A stretch of DNA of 64,000 bases from DASQFI01 sp035633215 (GTDB lineage: Bacteria > Acidobacteriota > Vicinamibacteria > Vicinamibacterales > SCN-69-37), in contig DASQFI010000032.1 of NCBI GenBank assembly GCA_035633215.1, forward strand, positions 1 to 64,000, read 5' to 3'. A program made the translations under genes and the position numbers. The notes beneath the pieces were generated by a model, which was not told where the DNA came from, did not search any database, and was given only the letters and a program-made list of their open reading frames with translations. Of this stretch, positions 25,714 to 34,084 are shown one piece after another; position 1 is the first letter of the stretch; each line of letters begins with the position of its first letter.

Positions 25714-27790
25714 GAGCCGACATGTAGGCCGGCCCTTCAGGGCCGGCACGTCGGCGGGGCTGAAGCCCCGCCCCACACCTGATTCCGCGCCGCGCATCTG
25801 GCTCGCGGCCGTGGGGATCGTCGCGGCCGGCGTCTGGGCGTACTCGAACAGCTTTTCAGGCGCCTTCGTGTTCGACGACACGCCGGCGATTGTCGAGAAC
25901 CCTCACATCAGGACTCTCTGGCCGCCGACGCGCTCGATGTCTGCACCGCCGCAGGTCACGGTCTCCGGCCGCCCGGTGGCGGCGCTGACGCTGGCCCTCG
26001 ACTATGCCCTCGCGCCGGCCGACGTTCGAGATGTGATGACGCCGGCAGGTCTGAGCGCGGCATTGGGAACTGACGCGCGCTATCGCCGCAACGTTTGGGG
26101 ATATCACGCGACCAATCTCACCATTCATCTCCTGGCGGGTCTCGCTCTCTTCGGGGTCGTTCGCCGAACGCTGCGGTCGCCGCGCATGCGAGATCGATTC
26201 GGCCGTGCCGCGACGTCGCTCGCGTTCATTGTCGCGCTGCTGTGGGTGGTTCATCCCCTCCAGACCGAATCGGTGACCTACATCGTGCAGCGCGTCGAGT
26301 CACTCATGGGGCTGTTCTATTTGCTGACCTTGTATTGCGCTATTCGCGCATGGGACACGAGTGGTCCGAATCCCACCACGTCGAGCCGCCGATGGGGACT
26401 CGCGTCGGTCGCCGCGTGCGTCCTCGGCATGGGCAGTAAAGAGGTCATGGTCACCGCTCCGATCCTGGTGGCGCTCTGGGACGTTGTCTTTGTCTCGGGC
26501 CCGAGCCTCCAGTCCCGAGGCCCCCAGTGGCGCTTGTCGAGCTCGTTGAGCTCCCGCTGGCCTTTGTACGCGGGCCTCGCGGCCACCTGGCTGCTTCTGG
26601 CTGTTCTGGTAGCGACGGAACCCCGCAGCCAGTCGGTGGGATTTGGTCTGCGAGGATGGACGGCGTGGTCTTACCTGCTGACGCAGAGCGAGGTCATCGT
26701 GCACTACCTCAGGCTCGCGCTGGCGCCGGTCACGATGGTCATCGACTATGGCTGGCCACGGGTCACGGCGGCTGCCGCGGTTTGGCCGGAGTTCGTCGCA
26801 CTCACGATCGCTGTGGGACTCACCATCGTTGGTATCGTGCGACGACATCCGCTGGGTTTCGCTGGCGCTGCGTTTTTCCTGATTCTCGCCCCGTCGTCGA
26901 GCCTCCTGCCGATCGTCACCGAGATCGCCGCCGAGCACCGGATGTATCTGCCGCTTGCCGCGGTTCTGGCAGTCGTCATCGTCGGGCTCTACGCGATTGC
27001 CCAGCGAGCGATCGAATTGCTCCACCAGGCTCACTGGGCGCGGCGTGCGGCCTTGCCCACGGCTGTCGTGTTCGTCTCGGCTGCCACGCTGGCCCTGGGC
27101 CTTGCGACGCGTCATCGAAACCTGGATTACGCCAGCCAGGAGTCGCTCTGGCGGGATGCTGTCCAGAAGCGCCCGATGAACGCTCGAGCACGCGTGACCT
27201 ACGGCCTCGAGCTGCTCGAAGCCGGCCGGCACGCCGACGCCGAGGCGCAGCTCAGGACCGCCGTCGCATTGGACGAGACGAATGCGTCTGCACAGCTCAA
27301 CCTGGGGGTGGTGCTCTCCTCCGCCGGGAAGTTCGATGAGGGGATCGCGAGGCTCGAGCGCGCGCTCTCGCTCAACCCGCAAGACACGCACATCTATGGC
27401 AACCTCGGCGAGGCGTACGCGTCTCAGGGGCAGTTCAGGCAGGCGCTCAGGTACTTCATGCTTGCGCTCGAGACGAATGCCGACGATCTGTTCCTGCTGA
27501 ATCGGGCCGGCTGGCTGCTCGCAACATCCGCTGACAACGAGGTGCGGAATGGTCCAGGCGGCGTCGAGATTGCCTCGCGCGCCGTCCGGCTGACCGGGGG
27601 TCAGGATGTCGAGTCACTCGACACACTGGCGGCAGCACTCGCGGAAGTGGATCGATTTCCTGACGCGGTGACGACCGCGGCGGAGGCGCTGCGGCTCGCG
27701 CGACTTCAGGCACGAACCGACATTGCTCCGGAGATCGAAGCACGGCTTCGCCTCTATCAGTCGGGACAAAAGTTCCGTCAGGCACCGTAG
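25706..27790 (+). CDS. TMTC-like membrane protein with TPR repeats (putative GT-C glycosyltransferase)
   Basis: Polytopic N-terminal half (about nine helices) with the motif GAFVFDDTPAIVENPHI and HPLQTESVTYIVQRVESLMG, both matching the pattern of TMTC-type O-mannosyltransferases, in which an acidic pair follows the first helix. The C-terminal ~200 residues are TPRs (GLELLEAGRHADAEAQLR, SAQLNLGVVLSSAGKFDEGI, YGNLGEAYASQGQF). Up to 694 residues. The start is uncertain: the GTG at 25706 overlaps the thiolase stop, but residues 6-24 (GRPFRAGTSAGLKPRPT) are read from a dispersed repeat, so initiation may have moved; a GTG at 25811 lies inside the first helix. Donor and acceptor are unknown. Confidence 0.75.
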   Translation: MGKSRHVGRPFRAGTSAGLKPRPTPDSAPRIWLAAVGIVAAGVWAYSNSFSGAFVFDDTPAIVENPHIRTLWPPTRSMSAPPQVTVSGRPVAALTLALDYALAPADVRDVMTPAGLSAALGTDARYRRNVWGYHATNLTIHLLAGLALFGVVRRTLRSPRMRDRFGRAATSLAFIVALLWVVHPLQTESVTYIVQRVESLMGLFYLLTLYCAIRAWDTSGPNPTTSSRRWGLASVAACVLGMGSKEVMVTAPILVALWDVVFVSGPSLQSRGPQWRLSSSLSSRWPLYAGLAATWLLLAVLVATEPRSQSVGFGLRGWTAWSYLLTQSEVIVHYLRLALAPVTMVIDYGWPRVTAAAAVWPEFVALTIAVGLTIVGIVRRHPLGFAGAAFFLILAPSSSLLPIVTEIAAEHRMYLPLAAVLAVVIVGLYAIAQRAIELLHQAHWARRAALPTAVVFVSAATLALGLATRHRNLDYASQESLWRDAVQKRPMNARARVTYGLELLEAGRHADAEAQLRTAVALDETNASAQLNLGVVLSSAGKFDEGIARLERALSLNPQDTHIYGNLGEAYASQGQFRQALRYFMLALETNADDLFLLNRAGWLLATSADNEVRNGPGGVEIASRAVRLTGGQDVESLDTLAAALAEVDRFPDAVTTAAEALRLARLQARTDIAPEIEARLRLYQSGQKFRQAP
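25723..25776. repeat. Dispersed TAGGCCGGCCCTTCAGGGCC repeat
   Basis: Two adjacent hairpins, GGCCGGCCCTTCAGGGCCGGC and GCGGGGCTGAAGCCCCGC-like. The same pair, inverted, occurs at 39953-40010 and 41355-41412. Here it is inserted at the 5' end of the TMTC-like gene and is translated in frame. Confidence 0.85.
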
Positions 27791-27795
27791 TCACA

Positions 27796-27827
27796 TATGA
27801 TTGAAGGTTGGATGCTGGCGTGAAGGA
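27796..27827 (+). promoter_or_regulatory. Candidate -10 TATGAT and Shine-Dalgarno GGAG for the dehydrogenase
   Basis: TATGAT at 27796-27801 lies about 32 nt before the GTG start, and GAAGGAG (ending at 27827) sits 6-7 nt before it. This decides the GTG at 27834 over the TTG at 27801. Confidence 0.55.
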
Positions 27828-27833
27828 GCGTTC

Positions 27834-28886
27834 GTGCGAATCGCGGTGATTCCCGGCGACGGGATCGGCAAAGAGGTCACGGCTGAGGCCGTAAAGGTGC
27901 TGCAGGCCGCGGCGGCGGTCTCAGGAGAGACCTTCGATCTTCAAACGCTGCCGTGGAGCGCCGATCACTACTTGTCCACGGGCGTCTCGATTCCACCGAA
28001 CGGCTACGCGATGCTCCGCGACGACTTCGCGGCGGTGCTGCTCGGCGCGCTGGGCGATCCGCGCGTGCCCGACAATCGCCATACCCGCGACATCCTGCTC
28101 GGCATCCGGTTCGAGCTCGACCTGTACGTCAATTACCGCCCGGTCCGGCTGCTCGACGATCGGCTCTGCCCGCTCAAGGACCGCGGGAAGGCCGATGTGA
28201 ACTTCGTCGTGTTTCGCGAGAACACCGAGGGCGCGTACGTCGGCATCGGCGGGCGTTTCAAGGCCGGCACCGAGGACGAGATCGCGGTGCAGGAAGAGAT
28301 CAACACCTTCAAGGGCGTGAACCGCATCGTGCGGCACGCCTTCGAATTCGCGCGTACCCGCGGGCTGCGCCGCGTCTGCATGGCCGACAAGAGCAACGCG
28401 ATGGTCCAGGGCCACGCGCTCTGGCAACGCGTGTTCCGCGAGGTCGCGGCCGAATATCCGGACGTCGAGGCCTCGCACATGTACGTCGACGCGCTCGCGA
28501 TGTTCATGGTGAAGGACCCGGGTCTCTTCCAGGTCATCGTCACCAACAACATGTTCGGCGACATCCTCACGGATATCGGCGGCGCGCTGCAGGGCGGCCT
28601 CGGCATGGCCGCCTCGGGCAACATTCACCCGGGCCGGACCTCGCTGTTCGAGCCCGTGCACGGCTCGGCCCCGCCGCTCGCGGGGAAGAACGTCGCCAAT
28701 CCGATGGGCGCGATACTCTCGGCCGCGCTGCTGCTCGAAACCTTGGGCAAACGCGACGCGTCACAACTGATTGAACGTGCCGTCGAGGCTGCGGTGCTGT
28801 CGAACCAGACGACGCCGGACATCGGCGGCAAGTTGGGCACCAAAGAGGTCGGGGACTGGGTGGCCGCGAAGGTGAAGGAGTCGTAG
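27834..28886 (+). CDS. Isocitrate/isopropylmalate-family dehydrogenase, D-malate/tartrate-like
   Basis: NAD-dependent beta-decarboxylating dehydrogenase. N-terminus RIAVIPGDGIGKEV; the substrate-specificity helix reads FELDLYVNYRPVRLL, closer to the YVNLRPVRL of tartrate/D-malate dehydrogenases than to LeuB. VVFRENTEGAYVGIGGRFK and the metal and cofactor segment NMFGDILTDIGGALQGGLG are intact, as is the adenine site EPVHGSAPPLAGKNVANP. 350 residues. No leuA, leuC or leuD is nearby; instead it lies between thiolase genes, supporting a role in 2-hydroxyacid oxidation rather than leucine synthesis. A GTG start with a good Shine-Dalgarno is chosen. Confidence 0.83.
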   Translation: MRIAVIPGDGIGKEVTAEAVKVLQAAAAVSGETFDLQTLPWSADHYLSTGVSIPPNGYAMLRDDFAAVLLGALGDPRVPDNRHTRDILLGIRFELDLYVNYRPVRLLDDRLCPLKDRGKADVNFVVFRENTEGAYVGIGGRFKAGTEDEIAVQEEINTFKGVNRIVRHAFEFARTRGLRRVCMADKSNAMVQGHALWQRVFREVAAEYPDVEASHMYVDALAMFMVKDPGLFQVIVTNNMFGDILTDIGGALQGGLGMAASGNIHPGRTSLFEPVHGSAPPLAGKNVANPMGAILSAALLLETLGKRDASQLIERAVEAAVLSNQTTPDIGGKLGTKEVGDWVAAKVKES

Positions 28887-28892
28887 GACGAG

Positions 28893-30074
28893 ATGATGAG
28901 AGAGGTTTTCATCCTCGGCGGGGCGCGCACGCCCATGACGGAATACACCGGCGCGCTGAAAGATGTTTCGGCGCTCGAGCTGGGCGCCATTGCGGCGCGG
29001 GCGACGTTCGAGCGCACGGGCGTGAAGCCCGAGTGGATCGATCACGTCGTTGTCGGCAACGTCCTGCAGACGAGCAGCGATGCGATCTACGGCGGGCGGC
29101 ACGTCGCGCTCAAAGCCGGGGTGCCGATCGAAGTGCCGGCGCTCACGGTCAACCGGCTGTGCGGGTCGGGTATCCAGGCCGCGGTGAGCGGCGCGCAGCT
29201 CATCCAGCTCGGCGAGGCGGAGATCGTGCTCACGGGCGGGATCGAGAACATGAGCCAGGCGCCGCACGTGATCCGGGGGCTGCGATCCGGGCTGCGGCTG
29301 GGTCAGGGCAAGCTCGAGGACTACCTGTACGAAGCGCTGCTCGATCCGTACTGCGGCCTGTTCATGGCGCAAACAGCGGAGAAGTGCGCGGCCAGGTACA
29401 ACATCTCGCGCGAGGAGCAGGACGCGTACGCGCTGCGGAGCCAGCAGGCGGCGTCGGCGGCCTGGACGGCGTGCCGTTTCTCGGACGAAGTGGTACCCGT
29501 CGAGTTGAAGTCCCGTAAGGGCGTCACGGTCGTGGACAAGGACGATCACCTTCGACCCGACACGACGCTCGAAGGGCTCGCGAAGCTCCCGGCCGCTTTC
29601 TCCAAGGACGGCACGGTCACCGCCGGCAACGCCAGCGGCATCGTCGACGGCGGCGCGGCGCTGATGCTCGCCTCCGAGCGGGCCGTGAAAGAGAAGGGGC
29701 TGCGACCGCTGGCGCGCCTGGTCAACTGGGCGGCCGTCGGCGTTGATCCGTCCTACATGGGGATGGGTCCCGCGCCGGCGACGCGAAAGGCCCTGGCGCG
29801 CGCCGGTTTGACGCTCGATCAGATCGATCTCATCGAAGTGAACGAGGCGTTTGCCGGGCAGTACCTCGCCGTCGAGAAGGAACTGGGCCTCGATCGCAAC
29901 AAGACGAACGTCAACGGCGGCGCCATCGCGCTCGGCCATCCGCTCGGCATGACGGGGACGCGGCTGCTCCTGACGCTCACGCTCGAGCTCGGCCGGCGCG
30001 GCAAGAAGTACGGACTGGCCACGGCGTGCATTGGCGGGGGACAAGGAATTGCGGCGATTGTGGAAAGATTCTGA
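28893..30074 (+). CDS. Acetyl-CoA acetyltransferase (thiolase), second copy
   Basis: 393 residues, starting MREVFILGGARTPM after a second Met. Active-site cysteine in VNRLCGSGIQAAVSG, histidine in NGGAIALGHPLGMTG and late cysteine in ATACIGGGQGIAAIVE. It begins 6 bp after the dehydrogenase stop and is followed, beyond a repeat spacer, by 3-hydroxyacyl-CoA dehydrogenase; together these form an acetyl-CoA to 3-hydroxybutyryl-CoA pair (or its reverse). Identity with the first thiolase is limited outside the motifs. Confidence 0.92.
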   Translation: MMREVFILGGARTPMTEYTGALKDVSALELGAIAARATFERTGVKPEWIDHVVVGNVLQTSSDAIYGGRHVALKAGVPIEVPALTVNRLCGSGIQAAVSGAQLIQLGEAEIVLTGGIENMSQAPHVIRGLRSGLRLGQGKLEDYLYEALLDPYCGLFMAQTAEKCAARYNISREEQDAYALRSQQAASAAWTACRFSDEVVPVELKSRKGVTVVDKDDHLRPDTTLEGLAKLPAAFSKDGTVTAGNASGIVDGGAALMLASERAVKEKGLRPLARLVNWAAVGVDPSYMGMGPAPATRKALARAGLTLDQIDLIEVNEAFAGQYLAVEKELGLDRNKTNVNGGAIALGHPLGMTGTRLLLTLTLELGRRGKKYGLATACIGGGQGIAAIVERF

Positions 30075-30077
30075 ATT

Positions 30078-30180
30078 TCGTCATCTGAAATCTGGAATCT
30101 GGGAATCTGTAATCTGGTCTGGAATCGGGGAATCTTACCGAGATTGCAGATTGCCAGATGTCAGATTCCAGATGACCGCC
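30078..30180. repeat. Inverted word repeat (TCTGGAATC / GATTCCAGA)
   Basis: Multiple direct copies of TCTGGAATC on the left (CATCTGAAATCTGGAATCTG) and inverted copies on the right (CAGATTCCAGATGA), making a long imperfect hairpin between thiolase and the dehydrogenase. A relative lies at 42956-43020. Confidence 0.8.
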
Positions 30181-30190
30181 AAGGAGTGCC

Positions 30191-31039
30191 ATGAGCTTTA
30201 GGACGGTAGGTGTTTTGGGTTGCGGCCTGATGGGCGCGGGAATTGCCCAGGTCTCCGCCGCAGCCGGACACAAGACGATCGTGCGCGAGGTGCACCAGGG
30301 GCTGCTCGACAAGGGCCTCGGCCGCATCCGGAAGTTTCTCGAGGATGGCGTGACGAAGGGCAAGGTCACGCCGGAGCAGCGCGACGGCACGCTGGGGAAT
30401 CTCTCGGGCGTGACGGACTTCGCCGCCATGGGCGAGTGCGACCTCGTCATCGAGGCGATCATCGAGAACATCGACGACAAGGCGGCCGCGTACGCCGCGC
30501 TCGAAAGCGTCATCGGAGCTGAGGCGATTCTGGCGTCGAACACGTCGTCGCTCTGCATCACGGAGCTTGCCGCGCGCACCAGGCGGCCGGACAAGTTCGG
30601 CGGGCTGCACTTCTTCAACCCCGTTCCGCTGATGAAGCTCGTGGAGGTCGTCCGCGGGCTGTCGACCAGCGACGCGACGTATCAGGCGCTGATGGAGTTC
30701 TCGCGATCGATCGGGAAGGATCCGGTGACGGCGCCCGACAAGCCGGGGTTCATCGTCAATCGGCTGCTGGTGCCGTACCTGCTGGACGCGATCCGGTGCT
30801 ACGAGCGCGGCCTCGGAACGATCGAGGACATCGACAAGAGCATGAAGCTCGGGTGCGGCTATCCAATGGGGCCGCTCACACTGCTCGATTTCGTCGGCCT
30901 CGACACGACGTACTACATCGCGAACATCATGTTCGACGAGTACAAGGACCCGATGTTCGCCGCGCCGCCGCTCCTCAAGCGCATGGTGCTGGCGGGGAAG
31001 ACGGGCCGCAAGGCCGGCGAGGGGTTCTACAAGTACTGA
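30191..31039 (+). CDS. 3-hydroxybutyryl-CoA / 3-hydroxyacyl-CoA dehydrogenase
   Basis: NAD(P)-dependent reduction of acetoacetyl-CoA or oxidation of the 3-hydroxy form. Rossmann motif VGVLGCGLMGAGIAQ (residues 6-20), catalytic-loop motif SNTSSLCITELA, and the family segment GLHFFNPVPLMKLVEVV with the catalytic His, followed by DKPGFIVNRLLVPYLLDA. 282 residues, single-function length. AAGGAG lies about 6 nt upstream. Works with the thiolase upstream. The final GRKAGEGFYKY is the usual C-terminus. Confidence 0.93.
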   Translation: MSFRTVGVLGCGLMGAGIAQVSAAAGHKTIVREVHQGLLDKGLGRIRKFLEDGVTKGKVTPEQRDGTLGNLSGVTDFAAMGECDLVIEAIIENIDDKAAAYAALESVIGAEAILASNTSSLCITELAARTRRPDKFGGLHFFNPVPLMKLVEVVRGLSTSDATYQALMEFSRSIGKDPVTAPDKPGFIVNRLLVPYLLDAIRCYERGLGTIEDIDKSMKLGCGYPMGPLTLLDFVGLDTTYYIANIMFDEYKDPMFAAPPLLKRMVLAGKTGRKAGEGFYKY

Positions 31040-31145
31040 CGGGTGAGCGACGAAGATCGAGCTCGTGATTAGCCTCAGATCGTGAGCCGAATCATCGTGT
31101 TCGCTGGCGGAACCACAGACGTCAGCTACCGGACGCGCCGCCACT

Positions 31146-31904
31146 CTACTTCAGCGTCTTTAGCCGAGCAGCCGCCTTTTGCTTAAAGTCTCGATCCTCC
31201 GGAATCCAGTCGGGATCGTCGGGTGCGTCGAGCACCTGCTGGAACATCGCCTTCGCGTCCCCTTTCCGGCCATCTTCGAGCAGCACCTCGGCAAGAAAAT
31301 ACAGCGTCGCGGTGCTTTTCGGATTGAACGTCAATGCGAGGCGGAGGTGCTCTTCGGCTTTCTTCTCGCTGCCGCCGAAGAGTCCAGGCACCATGTGATA
31401 CCACCAGCCGATCGCGCGATCGGCGGATCCCTGGAGCCAGGCCGGATCCATCGCGAGCACCTTCTGCAGCTCGTCTCTGATCCGGCCGCGGTACTTGATT
31501 CCCTGGCGAAGTCCAAACGACTCCGCCAGCGCGCCCATGTTGGCCGCCATCCAGAAGTGCCCTTCAGGGGCGTCCGGCTTCAATGTGGCGGCTTGCTCCG
31601 CGGCGGCGACGCCGCGCTCGAGCGCGGGACGGCGCATCGATTCCTGATCGTGCGTGCCGAGCCAGTAACAGGCGCGCGACAGCTTCCACGCGGCCTCGAA
31701 GTCCTGACCGGCGGCCGCGCGCGCGGCCCAGATGTCGGCCGCCTGACGCGCGACGGCCATGTTCTCCCGCTGCCGATAGAGCTCGTCCGGATTCGGCCTG
31801 CCCTGAGCGGCGTCGAAGGGCCTGCCCTGAGCGACGTCGACGGGCGACTCCGCCGCGCCGGCGGCGCCGGAACCGGCCGCGAGCAGGAGGTAAAATGCGG
31901 CCAT
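31146..31904 (-). CDS. TatT-like (TRAP-associated) alpha-helical TPR protein
   Basis: 252 residues. A short hydrophobic N-terminus ([20 protein letters not shown]) suggests export. The body is helical-repeat and matches the TatT pattern: [55 protein letters not shown] and [21 protein letters not shown]. TatT partners of TRAP transporters form trimeric periplasmic TPR discs, but no TRAP gene is present here. The ATG overlaps the folE ATG on the other strand (CATG at 31902-31905). A GTG three codons upstream is an alternative and would start inside folE. After the signal sequence the protein carries two copies of an 8-residue unit ([16 protein letters not shown]) read from a repeat. Confidence 0.78.
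   Translation of the reverse strand: MAAFYLLLAAGSGAAGAAESPVDVAQGRPFDAAQGRPNPDELYRQRENMAVARQAADIWAARAAAGQDFEAAWKLSRACYWLGTHDQESMRRPALERGVAAAEQAATLKPDAPEGHFWMAANMGALAESFGLRQGIKYRGRIRDELQKVLAMDPAWLQGSADRAIGWWYHMVPGLFGGSEKKAEEHLRLALTFNPKSTATLYFLAEVLLEDGRKGDAKAMFQQVLDAPDDPDWIPEDRDFKQKAAARLKTLK
31795..31844. repeat. Two tandem CCTGAGC-CGTCGAAGGG units inside the TatT-like gene
   Basis: About 24-bp units GGCCTGCCCTGAGCGGCGTC / GGGCCTGCCCTGAGCGACGTC. They encode the octapeptide repeat at the mature N-terminus and match the element at 1551-1580. Confidence 0.75.
31891..31896 (+). promoter_or_regulatory. Candidate -10 TAAAAT, folE
   Basis: TAAAAT ends 6 nt before the folE ATG at 31903, inside the 5' coding end of the opposing TatT-like gene. 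An AGGAGG at 31885-31890 directly before it would be too far (12 nt) from the ATG for optimal use, so leaderless initiation is plausible. Confidence 0.55.
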
Positions 31905-32511
31905 GCAAGACACGATTCGACGCTTGCTGACCGAGATTGGCGAGGACCCCGCTCGCGAAGGCCTGCGCGACACGCCGCGCCGTATGGAGCAGTCACTCCG
32001 GTTCCTCACGAGCGGATACGAAACGGATATCGACAGGCTCATCAACGAGGCGTTGTTCACGGTCGAGTATAACGAGATGGTGATCGTCCGGGACATCGAC
32101 TTCTACAGCCTGTGCGAGCATCACCTCCTGCCGTTCTTCGGCAAGTGCCATCTGGCATATATCCCCGACGGCCGCGTCATTGGTCTCAGCAAGATCCCTC
32201 GTATCGTCGACGCGTTCGGCCGGCGCCTGCAGGTCCAGGAGCGGCTGACGTCGCAGATCGCGAACACGCTCAATAGGACCATCCGCCCGCTCGGCGTCGC
32301 CGTCGTCATGGAAGCGACGCACCTCTGCATGGCCATGCGCGGCGTCGAAAAACAAAACTCGGTGACGGTCACGAGCGCGATGCTCGGCGTCTTCCATCAG
32401 GACGCGCGGACGCGGTCCGAATTCCTCGAGCTCATCCGCTACCGTGGCGCGACCCAGATGCGCGAGCCGTATTCGGTCGGCGTCGGGTGTGTGCCCGAGG
32501 CGCTGACGTAA
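31903..32511 (+). CDS. folE: GTP cyclohydrolase I
   Basis: First enzyme of tetrahydrofolate synthesis, GTP to 7,8-dihydroneopterin triphosphate; type IA, zinc dependent. Zinc ligands are in [20 protein letters not shown] (Cys and His) and [13 protein letters not shown] (Cys). The GTP site includes [13 protein letters not shown] and [11 protein letters not shown]-terminus [22 protein letters not shown] is typical. 202 residues. It is divergent to the TatT-like gene with overlapping start codons. No other folate gene is nearby. Confidence 0.96.
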   Translation: MQDTIRRLLTEIGEDPAREGLRDTPRRMEQSLRFLTSGYETDIDRLINEALFTVEYNEMVIVRDIDFYSLCEHHLLPFFGKCHLAYIPDGRVIGLSKIPRIVDAFGRRLQVQERLTSQIANTLNRTIRPLGVAVVMEATHLCMAMRGVEKQNSVTVTSAMLGVFHQDARTRSEFLELIRYRGATQMREPYSVGVGCVPEALT

Positions 32512-32518
32512 CGAAATA

Positions 32519-32577
32519 CGTAGGGCGGATTGGTTTCTAAACCGCCCTGGCGGATTTGGAGATCAATCCGCCCTACG
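32519..32577. terminator. Inverted repeat between convergent genes
   Basis: Arms CGTAGGGCGGATTG (32519-32532) and CAATCCGCCCTACG (32564-32577) are perfect over 14 bp, with inner GGCGGATTT / AAACCGCC words in the loop. The right arm overlaps the stop codon of the minus-strand gene. A terminator or repeat role is equally possible. Confidence 0.6.
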
Positions 32578-34083
32578 GTACACGCGCACGTGATCGAAGT
32601 ACGTCCCCCGCAGCGGCAGACGGCGCTCAATCCTGAGCTCGGGAACGTCATCGAGTAACTGCGTCGCTTCCGTGCCGGCGCCTCGATCGGCGGCAAACAC
32701 CCACAACCGGCCGTTGGAACCGAGCCCGGCAGCGATCGCGCGAGCCTCGGCGAGGAACTCCATGCGCCGGCTGTACGTGGAGTCGGCGTCGAACCAGCCC
32801 GGATGCTGGCTCATCTCGCCCGGAAATCCCTCGATCGTCACACAGGCTGGCCAACCGGTTTTCCGGGCGTACCACGTCGCCGGCGCGAACGCAACGCCGG
32901 CGGCCACGACACGATCGCCGCACCGGACTTCGCGCGCGACAGCCGCCAAGCTCGCGGCCGACGGCGACGGATCGGGAAGGCGGATCCCTTCCACGGCATA
33001 CGCCGCGGCCGACGTGAACAGCAGCGCCGAGACGACAATCGTCAGGCGCGCCGATCCCAGGCGGACCAGCGCGGTCGCGACGGCGATCGATAGCGCCGGC
33101 AGGATCACATTGGGCGTGCTGGCCGCCGAGTACACCGGCTTTGCCAGCGACGCCACGGCGGTTCCCGCGATCACGACGGCGCTGAGGATCAGGCAGAAGC
33201 GCCAGCCCGGACTCGACAGTTCCTTCATCGTGCCGCCACGAACAAGCATCAGGGCGAGCAAGATGCCGGCGAGCATCCATCCGTTGCGCCACCCCCAGAG
33301 CGCCAGGTAGCCGGCCATGACGTCAGTGATTCCTGGCCTCAGCATCCACGACGTCGTCGGCAAGCCGAACGTCGCGATCAGCATCGACCACCAGAGCATC
33401 ACGTAGAGTCCGACCGCGATGACCGGCAGCGCCGCCAGGACGACGCCGCGGCGATCGGGCGAGACCAGCAGCACGCCGACCGCGCTCGCCGCGGCAAAAA
33501 AGAAATACAGCGGCTGTGTGAACAGGCCGGCCAGATGAATGGCGACGAGTCCGGCCGCCAGCAGCCGAGACGGTATCTGGCGACGCTTACCCGCTTCGAG
33601 AGACAGCAGGTATCCGGCGGTTGCGGCGGCGGCGAGGGCGCACAGAAGGGCGTACGGACGCGCGGTCGCCGCGAATCGCAATCCAATCCTGGCGCTCGTG
33701 GCAAGGAGCCACGCCGCCAGCAGCCCCGCGACCGGACCGCCCGCCCGGCGGCCGGCGATGGCCGTGACGACGATCGCCAGCGCGTAGAGGACCAGCGAGA
33801 GCGATCGCAGTCCCCATTTGCTGTCGCCGAACGCGGCCCGCCATGGACGCAGCAGCACGTACCAGAGCGGGATGTTGTCGTGGACCAGCACGCTCCGAAG
33901 ATCGGACGAGCTGTTCTGGAGCATGAGCGCCGTGAAAGGCTCGTCGTTGCTGAAATCGTGCCCCGCGCGGCCGAAAATGGCCATGAACATCGCCACCGCC
34001 ACGATCCCGGCGAGCACGATGGTGAAATGACGCGAGACGAGCGCCGCGAGGCGGTCTGCCAGGTCGGCGAACATGGCCGGCAT
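32563..34083 (-). CDS. GT-C (ArnT/PMT-like, GT39-type) membrane glycosyltransferase candidate
   Basis: 506 residues with about ten helices. After the first helix comes HDFSNDEPFTALML with an acidic pair, as expected for the catalytic loop of polyprenyl-phosphate-sugar-dependent GT-C enzymes; a later stretch HDNIPLWYVLLRPWRAAFG fits the same loop. The C-terminal ~130 residues are a soluble extracytoplasmic domain. It begins just upstream of, and in the same direction as, the BtuF-like gene's 3' end (1-bp gap). Sugar donor and acceptor are unknown. An ATG three codons downstream is also possible. Confidence 0.75.
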   Translation of the reverse strand: MPAMFADLADRLAALVSRHFTIVLAGIVAVAMFMAIFGRAGHDFSNDEPFTALMLQNSSSDLRSVLVHDNIPLWYVLLRPWRAAFGDSKWGLRSLSLVLYALAIVVTAIAGRRAGGPVAGLLAAWLLATSARIGLRFAATARPYALLCALAAAATAGYLLSLEAGKRRQIPSRLLAAGLVAIHLAGLFTQPLYFFFAAASAVGVLLVSPDRRGVVLAALPVIAVGLYVMLWWSMLIATFGLPTTSWMLRPGITDVMAGYLALWGWRNGWMLAGILLALMLVRGGTMKELSSPGWRFCLILSAVVIAGTAVASLAKPVYSAASTPNVILPALSIAVATALVRLGSARLTIVVSALLFTSAAAYAVEGIRLPDPSPSAASLAAVAREVRCGDRVVAAGVAFAPATWYARKTGWPACVTIEGFPGEMSQHPGWFDADSTYSRRMEFLAEARAIAAGLGSNGRLWVFAADRGAGTEATQLLDDVPELRIERRLPLRGTYFDHVRVYRRAD

Positions 34084-34084
34084 C

